A stretch of 64,000 nt of DNA from Basipetospora chlamydospora. Taxonomy: Eukaryota > Ascomycota > Sordariomycetes > Microascales. The DNA lies in the NCBI GenBank assembly GCA_001599675.1, contig BCHP01000001.1, forward strand, positions 1,131,943-1,195,942, read 5' to 3'. This document shows positions 20,655 to 32,678 of the stretch, piece after piece. The notes beneath the pieces are model-generated. The model saw only the letters and a program-made list of their open reading frames with translations, was not told where the DNA came from and searched no databases. The stretch's first letter is position 1. Every line of letters starts with the position of its first letter. The position numbers and the translations under genes are program-made.

Positions 20655-23391
20655 CTACTTTTCGTCTTTCTCGTCGCGGTATCCAAGAAGGTCGGCCGCG
20701 TTATGCGACCTGGGACGGATGGAGCATTCGAAGTGTTCGGGATGGCTACTCGTAACCACCCAGTGGTTAGCAACTCCTTCCAGGTACGTCTTGAAGCAAG
20801 AATGAACTGATAGAACATACCAAGTGCCACCGTTGGTGAACTTGACGACAGGCTCTACGATGTTACCGTCAGGGCCTCGTTTCTTCTCAATGTGGAAGAG
20901 AGAGAGGATCGTTGCGGCTGTTATCCAGACGCTATTATCTGCCAGGTGACGGCCTATACACGACCTTTTTTTTTGGTGGCGGGATTTACGTTAGTCGGAC
21001 TGGAGGCGAGTAGTATTTATGCAGTTGAATGGAGTTGGACGGTGGGTGTTGGGAAGAGATGGGGGCGAAAAGGGGTGAAGAGAAAGAAAAAGAAAAAGAA
21101 AAAGAAAAAGAAAAAGAAAGGGGGGGTTGTTGGTTTACCTCCGGCCGAAACCAAAGTGGCCGACTGGCGGCGGCTCACCCGGTGTTCCGTCCGGAAGCGA
21201 GCTGTATCTGTCCGGGTTGAAGGACTCTGGGTCCCTATAAACGGACTCGTCTCGGCTCATGGCGTGGACGTTTGCGAATACGAGGGATCTTTTTGACAGG
21301 TTTTCAAGTGTCAGAGAAGCCCGCGAGTGTCTTGAGTCTTCTTCTTCCACCTACCCTGTAGTTTTTTTCTCCACATCAGGAACACGTTCATTCGCGAAAG
21401 AAGGGAGGGGGCTTTCCCGGGGACACGGAGAGCAGGATCGCGACGGCTTACCTTTGGGGATATGCATGCCGTTATACACGTCGTCCTGGATAGACTTGTG
21501 AGGAATGCCTAGGAACCGTTCAAGGACTTTGTTAGCAAGGATTCGGTAATGACGCTGGGCCCTGAAGCGAGCACATACCTAGAGGTGCCAGAGGCGACCA
21601 CCTTTACGAGCGGGAACGAAGCCACGTTAGCCACCGAGCCCGAGGCGGAGCTAGATAGTAGCCGATCCCATACCTATAAACCTCGTGGATGACGTTGTCG
21701 ATGTATCCCAGCGACGGCCTGTCCGAGAACCCGGGCAGCCGGTCCGTCCCGACGACGGAGTCGAGCAGCTCCTGCGCCTTGAGCTGGACCTCGGGGTGGA
21801 GGACCATGGTGAGCATGAAGACGACCAGGGTAGCCCACGTCTGCACTTCGTGTCAGCGGAAGACCTCAGAGCGGCCAGGCTCGTCAGGAGGGGGGCCTGT
21901 GGGGAGCAAAAGCTTTTTTGTTTTTTTTTACCGTATCGGTGCCCGCAATGAAGATGGCGCCGCTCGCACCCTTGATGTCGTCGAGCGTGTAAGTCTGTTG
22001 CTGGCCGTACTTTTCGTTGTGTCTGTATTCCCGGAGGAGACTGTGCGCGAAGGAGTCCTTCCCAGCACCGTTGTCCTTTTGGACGCGAATATCAAGAACT
22101 CAGTTAGCATTCCCCAAGATCTGTAGGTCATTTCGATTTGTGAAAAAGAAAAAAAAAAGAAAAAGAAAAGGGGGAAGGAGAAGGGGGGTTCACGGACAAC
22201 TTCGCCGCGAACGGCTGCAAAGGGAACGTCATGCAGCTTCCGGATGGCCCAGCCCCATTCCCGCGCGAATTTCAGGGGCCAGTCCCTCGCGAGCCAGTCG
22301 GGCAGGTGGCGTGCTGAGTGGCACCAAGGGGCTCGTCAGTATCCTGACTGGTGCTCGGGACATTATGGGTGGGTGGCCCTTCAGAGGTGCCAGAGGTTCT
22401 TCCATACCCATGGGGAATACATCCACGATGCTGCCGGCTGGCACCCCTCCGTTGCCAGTAACGTATACGGCGTCGTTGGCGATCTGGATGTACGGGTCGT
22501 CGTCCGAGGTGACGTCCACCCCGTAGGCCGTCTTGAGGCCGACCGCGACACAGTACCTGAGGTCATACATCAGCATTCAGCCACCAACAGCACTCCCTCC
22601 AGCCACCCCTTATTTTTCCCCCCGTCACATGGCAAAAGCAAGGGCGCGTGTGTACCTTTTTATGTGATCGCTCCAGCCCTCGGGCTGGGTTAGGATAGAG
22701 AGCGCCGCGCGCCTGGTCTCTCGTGCCTGGAGATCGTGCCACTCGCGCACCCGCGAGGCGCTGAAGCTCGTCTGCAGGAGCTTCCTGTGCAGCCGCCACT
22801 GCGGACCGTAGGGCAGGAACGTGAGGGTCGCGCGCCATCCCATTCTGTTCCCCCGGCCCTTTTCGTCAGTCACTAATCCTGATCCCAAGACCAACACTGT
22901 GTACTGCTACTGTCTGTGGGAGGGGGGATGGGGGGATAGGGGGCTCCGTGATCTCACATCTCGAACAAGGTAAAGCGTGGCCTGTCAGAGTAGTTGGCGC
23001 CCCTCTTGCCGAGGAGGTCCCTCGCAGCCTCGAGGCTGTTGAGTACGACAATGGGCTGCCTGAGTGCCCTAGCGTATACGACGTCCGAGTCTACAAGCGT
23101 AAGCCACAGGATGATATAAGCAGGGGTTCCCAGAGTTCACTTGGCCACGACAGACGAGTTCATCAACACCAAGGTGAGTGACTAACTGTACTCTCTCCCC
23201 CACCGAGCGTAGGCCTCGGCGGTGCCGGACTGGGGAATGACACGGAGGTGTCCCAGAAGGAGCTCGCCCGGGGGCGATGGAGGCATAGGGGGCCATCTGC
23301 TTGAGAAGCGCCCGCGGAGGAGAGAAACGAGCACGATGACGAGCACAAAGTAGGCTACTGCCTCGGCGATGGAAGAATGTGTGATGTCCAT
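20655..23391 (-). CDS. Cytochrome P450 (OrdA-like class), frame one base short
   Basis: Microsomal monooxygenase of about 521 residues. Exons in coding order: 23391-23187, 23090-22958, 22844-22656, 22556-22408, 22313-22201, 22075-21932, 21840-21674, 21601-21579 (23 nt), 21508-21452, 21288-21139, 20964-20821 and 20745-20655. An N-terminal anchor precedes PPMPPSPPGELLLGHL. Helix C WRLHRK, helix I AGTDTTWA, a truncated-looking helix K (NVIHEVYR), a FNPDRY segment and the heme loop FGFGRRSCIG are present. The C-terminus NGGTCHPEHFECSIRPRS resembles O-methylsterigmatocystin oxidoreductase-like P450s; the substrate is unknown. Exon 9 ends in phase 1 but exon 10 (acceptor at 21290-21289) supplies one base instead of two before SLVFANVHAM. 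This indicates an indel in the genome or the assembly. The donor of exon 5 (gttgtc) is weak. Upstream in-frame ATGs exist at 23412 and 23460. Confidence 0.82.
21083..21119. repeat. (AAAAG)n microsatellite in a P450 intron
   Basis: Repeated AAAAG pentamers followed by a G7 run, within the P450 intron that splits FGFGRR from the heme-binding SCIG. On the coding strand this is a CTTTT-rich tract. Confidence 0.85.
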
Positions 23392-24058
23392 GGAGAAGAA
23401 AGATGATAACATATCCAGGCACAGACCGAGAGATGGACGAGGGTTGTGCTTGTTATCCATGGCCCATCGTCAAGATGGGCAGTAGGGCGGTAAGAGGCGA
23501 GGCATTATATCCTCTTCTCCTCAAATCCACATTTGAACAACATATCTCGTTTGCCAGTCAGTCAATCCCAATCCAAGGGGCCTGCTGCGGGGATGACCCA
23601 GAGAGGGGAGGTAGTCTGGCCCTCTCCCTAGCTCTCTTCTCTCGCCGCACGTCGAGTTGAGGGGGCCCATACGCTCGTCTCATCATCCGATCCCATGCCA
23701 TCCCATGTACGGCCGCGCTGCTTGGGCGCCAAGTCCGAGTCGGCATCCATTGACCCGTCCTGGCGAAACTACCGAAAGCATTGCCAGCACCGCATATCAG
23801 GGACTCAAGTCCGAGAGAGCAATGAAGAGAAGAAAACCAGCGCCGCCCCCCCGTCACCGCCAAGACATGCGAGGACAGTGGATCACAGCTCCTCGGGCCA
23901 ACTAGGCCAGAATCTTCCCCCCCGCCCCCGCTTTATCCAACCGCAACACCTGTGCGGAGCCCCAAGTTCTTAACATCGTGGGATTTCCCCCCCCCCCCAC
24001 GCCTACCTTACACGAGGTGTGGATACTTGATCCCCCTGCTTGTCCTCCCACACCCCCT

Positions 24059-24060
<2 letters not shown>

Positions 24061-24088
<28 letters not shown>
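24061..24088. repeat. C28 homopolymer
   Basis: Uninterrupted run of 28 C, preceded by a C11-12 run near 23986-23999 and followed by T-rich DNA. Confidence 0.9.
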
Positions 24089-24089
<1 letters not shown>

Positions 24090-24428
24090 TTGTTTTTCTC
24101 TTTTTTTTTTCTCTCGTTCTCTTCTTCAGAGGTTCCAAAGGGGGTGACCCTGCAGTCACAGGATCGAGTCTGCGGGAAGATGGGACGCACCGAGGGAGTG
24201 TTCTTGGCTGATTGGCGGCGACGAAAGCAGCAATGACGCAACTTGGGACGTACAGAGTACGAAGCGGTGCGTACTCGGAAAACACCCTAAGAAGGGTCGG
24301 TTTCCCCCCCTCCTATAGGTGGGCAGGAGAAGGGAGACGTTGCGGAACGACACGTTGGGCCGCTAGTATGGTTCCCCTCCGCGATCTACCGACAACGAAT
24401 GCGACCCTATTCCCCGCTTCGTAGCATT

Positions 24429-24470
24429 TCGTGTGCATGTGTGTGTGTGTGTGTGTGTGCGTGTGTGTGT
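24429..24470. repeat. (TG)n microsatellite
   Basis: Alternating TG tract interrupted by GCATGTG at its start and one GTGCG near 24459. Confidence 0.9.
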
Positions 24471-25616
24471 TCTCCATGGGTTGCCCTCTTTTCCTTTTTC
24501 TTTTTTTTTCTTTTTTTTTCTTTTTTTCCTCTCCTGTCCTTCCTTTTTTTGATTTTTTTTTTTTTTTTTTTTTTTCCTTTTGGGAACGTGCAGCCATGCA
24601 GGAAGGGGTGGGGTCCCAGAACGGAGAATGTGCGTATGTCAAGAGAATGGTGCGAGTGGACTCTTCCCCAAACGCCAAGACGCCGCTTTCCCTTCTTCTT
24701 TCTGATAGCGGGAGAGTTGGCACCAATGAAAACCCGGTTGCTTCTGTCTGGTTCTTGTCTGCGGAACAGATACACCACGGCGTGACGCAGAGGAGTGGGT
24801 GGCTGCGCGGGGTTCCCCAGACCCTGCGGGATGGGCTGCGGGATGGGCTCTTGGAAGCTGAAGAATAGTGGGAGGAAAAGAAGAAATAAGAGAAAGGGGA
24901 AGAAAAAAGAAGAAAAAAAAAAAGGAAAAAGGAAAGAAAAAAAAGAAGAAAAAAAGAAAACAAAGACAAGATTGGATGGCGGATTTCCTTGGTAGTTGAT
25001 GTGCTGGTTGGTCGGCGGCCTTGTCTTACTCGGTATCAGCAAAAAGAAAAGGTGGCTGATATCAGGGTCCTAGACGAGAGTTCCAGGCCAAGTCAAGGGT
25101 GGTGAGTGGTAGCCGCCACCATTCTCCCCCGTCCCTCCCGTCCCCCCCTGGCATGTCGACAATCAAGCCTCTTCCGAGGGACCGGCGCGAAGGAGGCAAG
25201 GGAAACGACCCCATGGCGTCACGCTGTCGGCTTCGCCCGCTCTCCCTCCTGGCCCCCACACGGCTTCAGGGTTCAGTTCATCCAACGAACAGGTGCTCGT
25301 AGCTTTGGGCTTTTGCTCTCTTTCCCTTTCCAGCAAGGTTGCATCCCACGAAAGCCCTCTCCAGGGTTCTTTGGCGTTTCGATTGATAAGACCCCATACC
25401 CCCATGAGGGGTGACGGTGAACTACCGTGGCCAATGGCGTCGGGTCACGATCTGCGCCGCTGGGCAGTCACAGAATAGGACTTCCGTTTATTAACCAAGC
25501 CTGATGGCGTGCAGCGTGACAACCCTGAGTGGATGCGGATATCATATCCGACGCTGCCACGCCCTCGGTTCCCCAACGTGATGTCATTGATCTGGAGGGT
25601 GTAGGAAGGTGGGAAT

Positions 25617-25650
25617 GGAGGTGGAGGTGGAGGTGGAGGTGGAGGTGGCG
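25617..25650. repeat. (GGAGGT)n short tandem repeat
   Basis: About five copies of GGAGGT with a slightly altered first unit (GGAATGGAGGT) and end (GGCGGG). Confidence 0.85.
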
Positions 25651-26912
25651 GGTGTGGGACGAGTGGGAAGTACTCGTAAGGGCGACGGAGGAGGAAATAG
25701 AGCACACACCACACCCCTAGAGGGCTCATCACTCACTCTTTCTTCCCTGTTCCCGGCTGATAGGCGTGGGCCCGTGCTTGGTCTCCGCTCTAGCCCTGGT
25801 CTTCCGTCGACCTGGATGATTTCCATCGCGCACAAGTAATGTCGGATCGTGCACGCGGAAAGGGAGCGAACTAGCCAGTCCGCTTGCTTTCCCGCCCCTC
25901 GCATTCACCCTTGCCCTCTTGCGGCCAATGGCCCCCATGTGAAGAGTCTCATGACCCGAATCCCGCGAAAGGGAATAGGTAAGGGTGACGGGGGTACGAT
26001 GAGGGGCCCCTCCTGTCCAAACTCGCAAGGCGGTGTCCTATGGGACTAGCTCCTTGGCCTTCGGCCCTCAATGCCCCATGGCGCGGCCAAGGATTCAGTA
26101 TGAAGCCCAAGACCTATCTTCCCGCTTGGAAGTAGTAAAACCAAGATTGGTAACCGAGCAAGGTCGATCGATCCGCGGGGCCTTTTTCCGAGTCTGGCCA
26201 AAAGTCCCTGTTGCATCTTGAATATTCCGTTTTCCGGGGCACATCCTGTCCATCCCGCCCCCTGGTTGTTGGGGATAAGTTGATGTGTGTCTTTTTATGT
26301 GTCGAGTACCAAAAAGCCGGCATGAACTACCCTCCAGACCACAGAGAGAGAAAGCGATAGAAGAGCCAGGGAGGGGAGATGGTGACGCATCCGTGCGTCC
26401 CTGTCTGCGCTTCCACTGGCTGATCCTCTGTCTACCCTCCCATGCAACCCGTCTCCTGTTCGGTCTCCTAGTGCGGGCAACGAAACCATCGGACAAGCAT
26501 CGTGACCTCGCATGGCTACCCAACGTGGGGTTGAATAGTTGTGGCGTCGGCTGCTGGGTAGGAATACGAGCCAAGGGGGCTGGGCCAAGTAAGTAGCCGT
26601 CGTCGAGCGGGGGGAGGGTTCCCCGGTGGTTTGCAAGCCCGCAGAACGAAAGGCGACCGCCGGGGGGGAGGAGTGAGAGGGGCGCGGGGCGCGGGACGGC
26701 GAGGTCGTACCGCATCGAGAGCCGTCGCGGTTCGAGTGTCTAGCCGTTCATAAGAACTCCAGACCGACTAAAGGGGTTCATCCCTGTTTCTGCTCGTGGC
26801 CCCGAGTCTTCGTCCGCCTTCACCCGGTTCCAAGTTTCACCTCATTGCCCCACACGCTAGCCAGCCCATTTTTTCCAAGAGTTCCGTGCCATATACTGAA
26901 GTTTGAGGCAGA

Positions 26913-28682
26913 ATGGTTGACGACGTCGAAGCCGGTGGCAGCGGGGTCGAGGCCCCGAACCCCAAGAACAACATTCGCAGCCGAATAGCCTCGCTGCTGC
27001 GGCTCGAGAGAGGCGAGGTATATACCACGCGTCCGGATAAGAACCCCAAGTGGTACCAGAAGCTCCTGGATGTCGGAGTCGAGGAGAACGGCGTGAAGCC
27101 GGTTCCGGCCGAGATGAGGACGCAGAAGAGACACATCAACATCTTCACTATCTACTTCAGTTGCCTTCTATGCCTCTTGCCGTAGGTCGTCTCTTGTGGT
27201 GCCACAGAGTATCCGTTAGTGTCGTGCTGTGCCCTGTCGACGGGAGTGGCTGACCCTTCTTGTTGTATGAAGTGTCCCGACCGGCCTCCTGGCTACAACG
27301 GTGTTCGGTTTGAGCCTCGAAGTTGCCTCGACTATCATCATTGTCTTCGCCTTTGTGACCAGCATTCCACCCTCCTTCATGGGCGTGGGGGGATACAAGA
27401 CAGGAATGAGGCAGATGATCCAGGCACGATATTCGTTCGGGTGCGTTGAACTGAGCCCTCTCCTCCTGGGCAACTTCTTCTGACGGTGTGCTGCTCGCAG
27501 TCTATATTTCGTGTCGATTCCCATCATCCTCAATGCGGCAACCCTGACGGGGTTCTCGCTTCACTCGATCATCATCGGAGGACAGACAATCGCAGTGGTA
27601 GATCCGAACTCCGATATCAGCATCAACGTCGGCATCGTCATCATCTGCGTCATCAGCTTCGTTTCTGCCCTCCTCGGGTATAATGCTGTTCATCAATGGG
27701 AGCGCTACCAGTGGATTCCGAACCTCGTGGCCCTCATTACCGCCGCCGCCTGTGCTGGTAAGCATCTCGGCAAACAACAAGAAGGGCCGCCTGTATCCGT
27801 ACCTCAGGCCATGTCGTACGGGGGGTTGATGGCAGGCTATTTCCTGACCTTCGGCGGCACGGTTTCGGACTATTCCATCTACCACATGCCCGCTCCGAAG
27901 TAAGCCACCACGCCTGCTCAATGGGCCTACTGCCAGTTCGTCGCGTCGTCTTGGCTTGCTCCCGCTGACTGACTGTCGATGATAGGCGCAAGATATTTGC
28001 ATACCTGATGGCGGCCTTCATCACCCCGTCTGTCCCTCTGCTCATCTTCGGGGCGGCTATTGGCGGAGCGCTTCCCAACGTGGCTGGCTGGCAGGAATCT
28101 TACGACTCCCACGGCATTGGCGGTCTCATGGCGGAGATCCTCGTACCGGCCGGAGGGTTCGGCAAATTCATTCTCGTCATCCTGGCACTGAGCATCATCG
28201 GCAATGTTGCCATCTCCATGTACTCCATATCCCTGTGTCTGCAGATGATTGTGCCTGTTTTTGCCAACATCCACCGATTCGTCTGGGTGGCGGCCACCAT
28301 GGCGATAATGGTACCTATGGCCATCGTGGTGTCGAAACAGTGGGAGGAGTCCTTGATAAACTTCCTGGCCTTGATCGGGTACTGGGCAGGCTGCTTTGAC
28401 GCAGTGGTGATCGAGGAGCTCGTCATCTTCCGCAAGATGGACTGGTTGTCCTTTAACCATATGATATGGAATGTCGGGTCGAAGCTGCCTTCTGGGGTTC
28501 CGGCCATGGCAGCATCCTTGATCAGCTTCGCGCTGATTGTTCCAGGAATGCAGACCGCCTGGTACACGGGACCGATTGCGGAGAGGACGGGTGATATCGG
28601 ATTTGAGATGGCCTTTATCGCCACGGCAATCCTGTACCCCCCTCTGAGATGGTTGGAGATTAGGTGGAGAGGTCAGCTGTGA
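26913..28682 (+). CDS. NCS1 purine-cytosine permease (FcyB/Fcy2 type)
   Basis: 510-residue permease in four exons: 26913-27181, 27273-27440, 27501-27899 and 27986-28682. The frame stays intact, and the first join restores LLPVPTGLLATTVFGLSLE in TM1-TM2. The cytosolic N-terminus is followed by about 12 hydrophobic segments. Conserved NCS1 elements include FMGVGGYKTGMRQM, ARYSFG before TM3, GYNAVHQWERYQW and the DYSIYHMP region after a glycine-rich helix. The TM8-TM9 region (GNVAISMYSISLCLQ) is typical of the Fcy group. Members import cytosine, adenine, guanine or hypoxanthine with protons at the plasma membrane; the exact substrate range is inferred. It is convergent with RIB7, with 206 bp between stop codons. 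Confidence 0.93.
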
Positions 28683-28888
28683 TGCACGGCGAGATTTTGT
28701 TGATGAAAGCCCTCAAGGTGTTGTGCCAAGCCCAGCGGACGTCACGGGGCTTGTGAAACGGGTGTGAGATTGGTGGCTGTTGTGCTGGGTTCTCGGCTTC
28801 TCTAAAAAAAGAAATGTTTCCTTTGCGTCCTAAAATCGCTTGAATGGAAAGGATAGGCAGTGTATTGCAGTGCAGTGGTGTTCTCTTG

Positions 28889-29671
28889 TTAAAGCTTCCC
28901 ACATAAAACGACGTCTTCACCAAGAGGATGCCATGATACCTTTGAAAGTCTCGCAGCAGGGACAGCATTTCCATGTTCGTAGGCTCGGTCCGGCGACACC
29001 ACCACCCCGCCCTGGCCAAGCCATGTGGGAGCGATGGTAACAATGACGGAGTCGATGAGGTCGTGGTTAGTGGGGTGTAAGAGAGAATTGATGATGCTTC
29101 CGCCCCCTTCGATCATGACACTCTTGAGTCCCTCTCGGTGGAGGACATCGAGTATATCCCGCCATGAGAACCGGCCAGCTTGGTTTAGCTTGATGGTAAC
29201 GACCTTTCCGCCCACCTCCTCCAGCAGCGGCACGTACGCCGGGACGGCAGTTCCCTCCCCGATCAAGACGAGGGGGCCTTTTCCGCGACCTTCCCGTGCG
29301 GTTTCAAGCAGCTTGCTCTGGGTGGTCAACTGCCAGCGTGCATGGGAATCGATAATGATGGGGCGTGGCTGGTTGCCGCCGCTAATCCGGCAGTTTAGGG
29401 CGGGGTCATCCGCGATAGCCGTCCCGACGCCCACACAAATGGCATCGTGTCTGCTCCGTAGGAAATGAGTCATTGCCTTGGATTCCGGGCCGGAGAGCCT
29501 CGTCCGAGTCCCAGGAGCAAGGGACAAGGAAGAGTCGAGGGATGTGGCGAAGGTGAGTGTCACGAAGGGCCGGGCAGACTGCTTGCCTGTAAGGGCGGAA
29601 TCACCACAGGGCGGTAGATAAGCGTCCAGCTTTTGGGCGTCGGCCTCTGGAAAACTGAGCGTCTCTGCCAT
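28889..29671 (-). CDS. RIB7: Diaminohydroxyphosphoribosylamino-pyrimidine reductase (RIB7)
   Basis: Single-exon gene of 260 residues, the usual length for fungal Rib7. It reduces 2,5-diamino-6-ribosylamino-4(3H)-pyrimidinone 5'-phosphate to the ribityl compound, an early cytosolic step of riboflavin synthesis. The RibD C-terminal (DHFR-like) fold shows as PFVTLTFATSLDSSLSLAPG, then the substrate loop DAICVGVGTAIADDPALN. It continues with LVLIGEGTAVPAYV, KSVMIEGGGSIINSLL (nucleotide-binding glycine loop) and DSVIVTIAPTWLGQGG. The start is the first ATG of the frame and is followed by ETLSFPEADAQKLDAYLPP, as expected for fungal members. Confidence 0.94.
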   Translation of the reverse strand: MAETLSFPEADAQKLDAYLPPCGDSALTGKQSARPFVTLTFATSLDSSLSLAPGTRTRLSGPESKAMTHFLRSRHDAICVGVGTAIADDPALNCRISGGNQPRPIIIDSHARWQLTTQSKLLETAREGRGKGPLVLIGEGTAVPAYVPLLEEVGGKVVTIKLNQAGRFSWRDILDVLHREGLKSVMIEGGGSIINSLLHPTNHDLIDSVIVTIAPTWLGQGGVVVSPDRAYEHGNAVPAARLSKVSWHPLGEDVVLCGKL

Positions 29672-30760
29672 GGTTTAAAGGCGGATTTGGCGTAATGAGT
29701 GGATTCGGTTGAATTGGCTGCCTACAAGGCGGCGGTAGGAACCGGTGGAGGTTGAGAAGCTAAGAACACTCTTAGAGGTCCACGTTCGCAAGCTTTGGAA
29801 AGACCAACACCTCGAGTCAGATGCAAGAGAAGAGATTGGTAGAATCTGCTGGTGACGGACGGTTGAAGTTGGAGAGGAGGTGTACTGGGACAGAGAAAAG
29901 CGTTGGCTTGGCGTAAAAGTGTGAAGGGAGCACGGAAGATGAAGAAAGCCCCAATGCAATATTCGATCGAGGTGTGGGAGGAACGAGGGAACTGCAGATG
30001 ATGGAGGGAGAAGACTAGGGCTTTTTGTTTCTCATTCCTTTCAATGTTTAGTCGGAGACGAGCGGAGTGTTAACTCGGTGGTGACCGGCTGTCTTGCAGG
30101 CTGCACTCAGCTTGAAGTGGACTCGCCGCCCGAGATAGCCACTGCCTGCCGGGACACTCCTCGTGTAAGTCTCCACAAGAGACAGGACAAGATATGTGAG
30201 AGGGCTTCTGAGTGGATGCAGCCAAGCATGGTCAGCAGCACACATGGTCCCTCTGTTGCTTGCACTTTGGCACCTTGGGCTCCGTACCAGTACGGAGTAG
30301 CGTTCTTTGGCCCACACCGGGGACCACAGCCGGTGATGCAGTCAGTACCACGTCTGCTCCTTCGTCTTGCGATTGGTTCTCCTTGAAGGAGCTGATGTCG
30401 ACGATTGGGTGCCGATGGATGCGGATGGGAAGAGAGAAGAGAGAGGTGCATTTGCTCCGTTTTCGTCATTGATGAGGTATTGCCGTTTCTGGTCTCGTGC
30501 ATCTCAGGTGCCTGCAGGTGACAACTTGAATGTATCCTGTCTGCCACTGCCAACCAGCTGAGCGTCAACGCCATGTGGCGACTGACTAAGCACCCTGAAC
30601 TGAGCTCGGAGCTTCCGTTTGTGGTTCCCAAAGTGCTAAAGCACTTGCTTCACTTCAACTCGTGATTCCAGCTTCCTCCCGTACTGTATCTTCACGTTTC
30701 CGCTTATTAGCAAACGAACGGCCCCCTACTTGCCATTGGCGATTTGTCACAGCAAGCACA
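29672..30760. other. Divergent intergenic region RIB7 to BRE2
   Basis: 1.1 kb between divergent start codons; it must contain both promoters. One TACGGAGTA 9-mer stands at 30291-30299. A 94-codon frame on the minus strand at 29675-29959 lies directly before RIB7 and is Ser/Arg-rich without domain content; it is probably 5' UTR sequence. Confidence 0.5.
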
Positions 30761-32678
30761 ATGGATCCAACCACTGCAGGATCTGGGCCCGTCCCTCCTC
30801 CTCCTCCAGAAGGGGAGCTGGTCCCAACTTCACTACCCGCACCCACACCCACCCCCTCCATCCCCCAGAAGCGTGCCTACGAAGAGGACCATGCGCCGAG
30901 CGTTCCCTCGCCGCTCAATCTCGAAACGAAACCTCCGACCACCGCCACAACCGCGGCATTAAAACCGGACGAAATGGCACGCTCTCGCGCTCCGACCCCG
31001 GCGGCCCCCGTCCGCGACAAGCCGGTGCGCGCCAAGAAGGACTCGCTCAAGAAGAGGGAGGCCAAGGGCCTCACCGGCCCGGACAGCAGCCGCGCCACCC
31101 CGGACCCCAAGATTAAGGACGAAGAATCACCCGTGGACCCGAGTTGCTGCTCACCCTTACGGTACAAGCTAGCGCCGCCCAAGGACACGGACTTTGAGCA
31201 GCCTAAGGGCCCCGTGTTCACGCCGCATCACGAGATCGAGGGACCGGACAAGCAGACTATCCAGTTCTACGAGACGTCAGACCAGTACGAACCCCCCCCC
31301 CCCCCCCCCCCNCCNNNNCCATACATTGCCTGGTTCTCCCGCTCCCGGGTTCTCCTCGTCGACGCGCGCAAGCTAACTCGAGTCGTCCGCCAGCGTCTAC
31401 AACAAGAAGAACTTCCACTACACGCATTGCATAGCCGACCCAGCCTTCCCCTCCATGTTCTATTACCGCCAGACCGAACACGAGCCGTACGGTCCGCGCA
31501 TGAGCTTCGAGGACGCCGCCACACATGTCTTATTCGACCGCACTGGCCACCACGTCACCACGGACAAGGGCTTCCGCATGGCGCGCTCCAACGTGTGCGT
31601 CCGCGAGGGGCGGTGGTACTGGGAGTGTCGAGCGACTAAGGGCATCGTCCCACCGTCCGCAGGAACAGGCGCGGGCGCGGGCGCGGGCGCGAGAAAGGGC
31701 GAGTCGTCCCACGGGCACATGCGCGTGGGCTTCGCGCGGCGCGAGGCCTCGCTCGACGCGCCCGTCGGCTTCGACGCCTACAGCTACGGAATACGGGATA
31801 AGGAGGGCCACAAGGTGCACATGTCACGGCCCAAGACCTTCTTCCCGCCGGGCGAGGAGGTGTGTGAGGGGGACGTACTGGGGCTGGAGATTAAGCTGCC
31901 GTCGGAGCAGCTCCAGCGCAAGGTCCTGGCGGGGGAATACAATCCCGCAGTGGACAACCCGGACGAGCAGCCGGACCCTTCAGCGCCAGCGCCGAACATC
32001 GTGAGGGACCGCGTCCCCATCCGATTCAAGTCGCACCTGTACTTTGAAAAGATCGACTACCACACCACCAAGGAGCTGGAGGACCTGATGAACCCGAGCC
32101 CGGCGGTGGCGCGCTCGCACGTGCCGCCGAACCCGAACCACCCGATCCCGGCGCTGCGGACGCTCCCGGGCTCCTACATCAAGGTGTATAAGAACGGGGT
32201 ACCCATGGGCACGGCGTTCGAGGACCTGCTGGCGTTCCTGCCGCCGGCATCGAAGCCGCAGTCCCAGGTGGGCGCGAGGGAAGGGCTCGACGATGGGATG
32301 CTGGGGTACTACCCAGCGGTCAGTGTCTTCCGCATGGGCTCCGCCGAGGTGAACTTTGGGCCCAAGTTCTGGTACCCACCGCCCGGCTTCGAGGGTGGCG
32401 AGGACAGGGATACCGAGATGACGGACGGAGTGAAGGAGGAGGACGACGAGAAGGAAAAGAAGAGAACTGGGTCCGGCCACGAGCTTAAGGAGCTGAGGCC
32501 CGTGTCGCAGCGGTATGCGGAGCAGATCGTAGAGGATGTGATCTACGATGTCGTTGACGAGGTGGACTTTTGGTGGCAGGACGCCGGACCGAGGAATGCG
32601 AGAAAGGGGGAGAAGGTAGGGGGCGTTGCCGCGACGCCAGGTCAGGCAGAGATCAAGGAGCTTGTGCAGGACGACTAG
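30761..32678 (+). CDS. BRE2: COMPASS subunit Bre2/Ash2, SPRY domain
   Basis: 602 residues in two exons (30761-31284 and 31394-32678); the join gives SDHVYNKKNFHY. The SPRY domain begins at about residue 215 and includes GHHVTTDKGFRMARSNVCV, WYWECR, HMRVGFARRE and a GFDAYSYGIRDKEGHKVH segment. A Gly/Ala insertion (encoded around 31665-31695) splits it, and the SPRY end FKSHLYFEKIDY is followed by GSYIKVYKNGVPMGTAFEDLLAFLP. A charged C-terminus (VDEVDFWWQD) matches the Dpy30-binding end of Ash2/Bre2. The protein is part of the Set1/COMPASS H3K4 methyltransferase in the nucleus. The first 170 residues are Pro/Lys-rich without a PHD finger, as in yeast Bre2. The single intron contains a poly-C run and N bases. 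Confidence 0.9.
31292..31320. other. C homopolymer with N gap inside the BRE2 intron
   Basis: C20, then N at 31312 and N4 at 31315-31318 among further C. The gap lies between the donor (31285) and acceptor (31393) of the BRE2 intron, so the coding sequence is not affected. Confidence 0.95.

Larger units (their letters stand above)
23392..26912. other. Low-complexity intergenic region
   Basis: 3.5 kb between divergent P450 and permease genes, without a convincing gene. It holds C28 at 24061-24088, a TG microsatellite near 24429-24470, a T/C tract at about 24490-24576, a purine tract at about 24870-24965, and GGAGGT repeats at about 25617-25650. The long open frames here are translations of these simple tracts (poly-Phe/Ser or poly-Lys). 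Promoters of both flanking genes must lie at its ends. Confidence 0.55.

Noticed and set aside
24313..24969. Long minus-strand ORFs around the TG and T tracts
   Set aside because: They encode poly-Phe, poly-Lys and poly-His/Thr from simple sequence.
20655..28682. Secondary-metabolite cluster around the P450
   Set aside because: No polyketide synthase, peptide synthetase, terpene enzyme or methyltransferase nearby. The neighbours are an unknown protein, a permease and RIB7.
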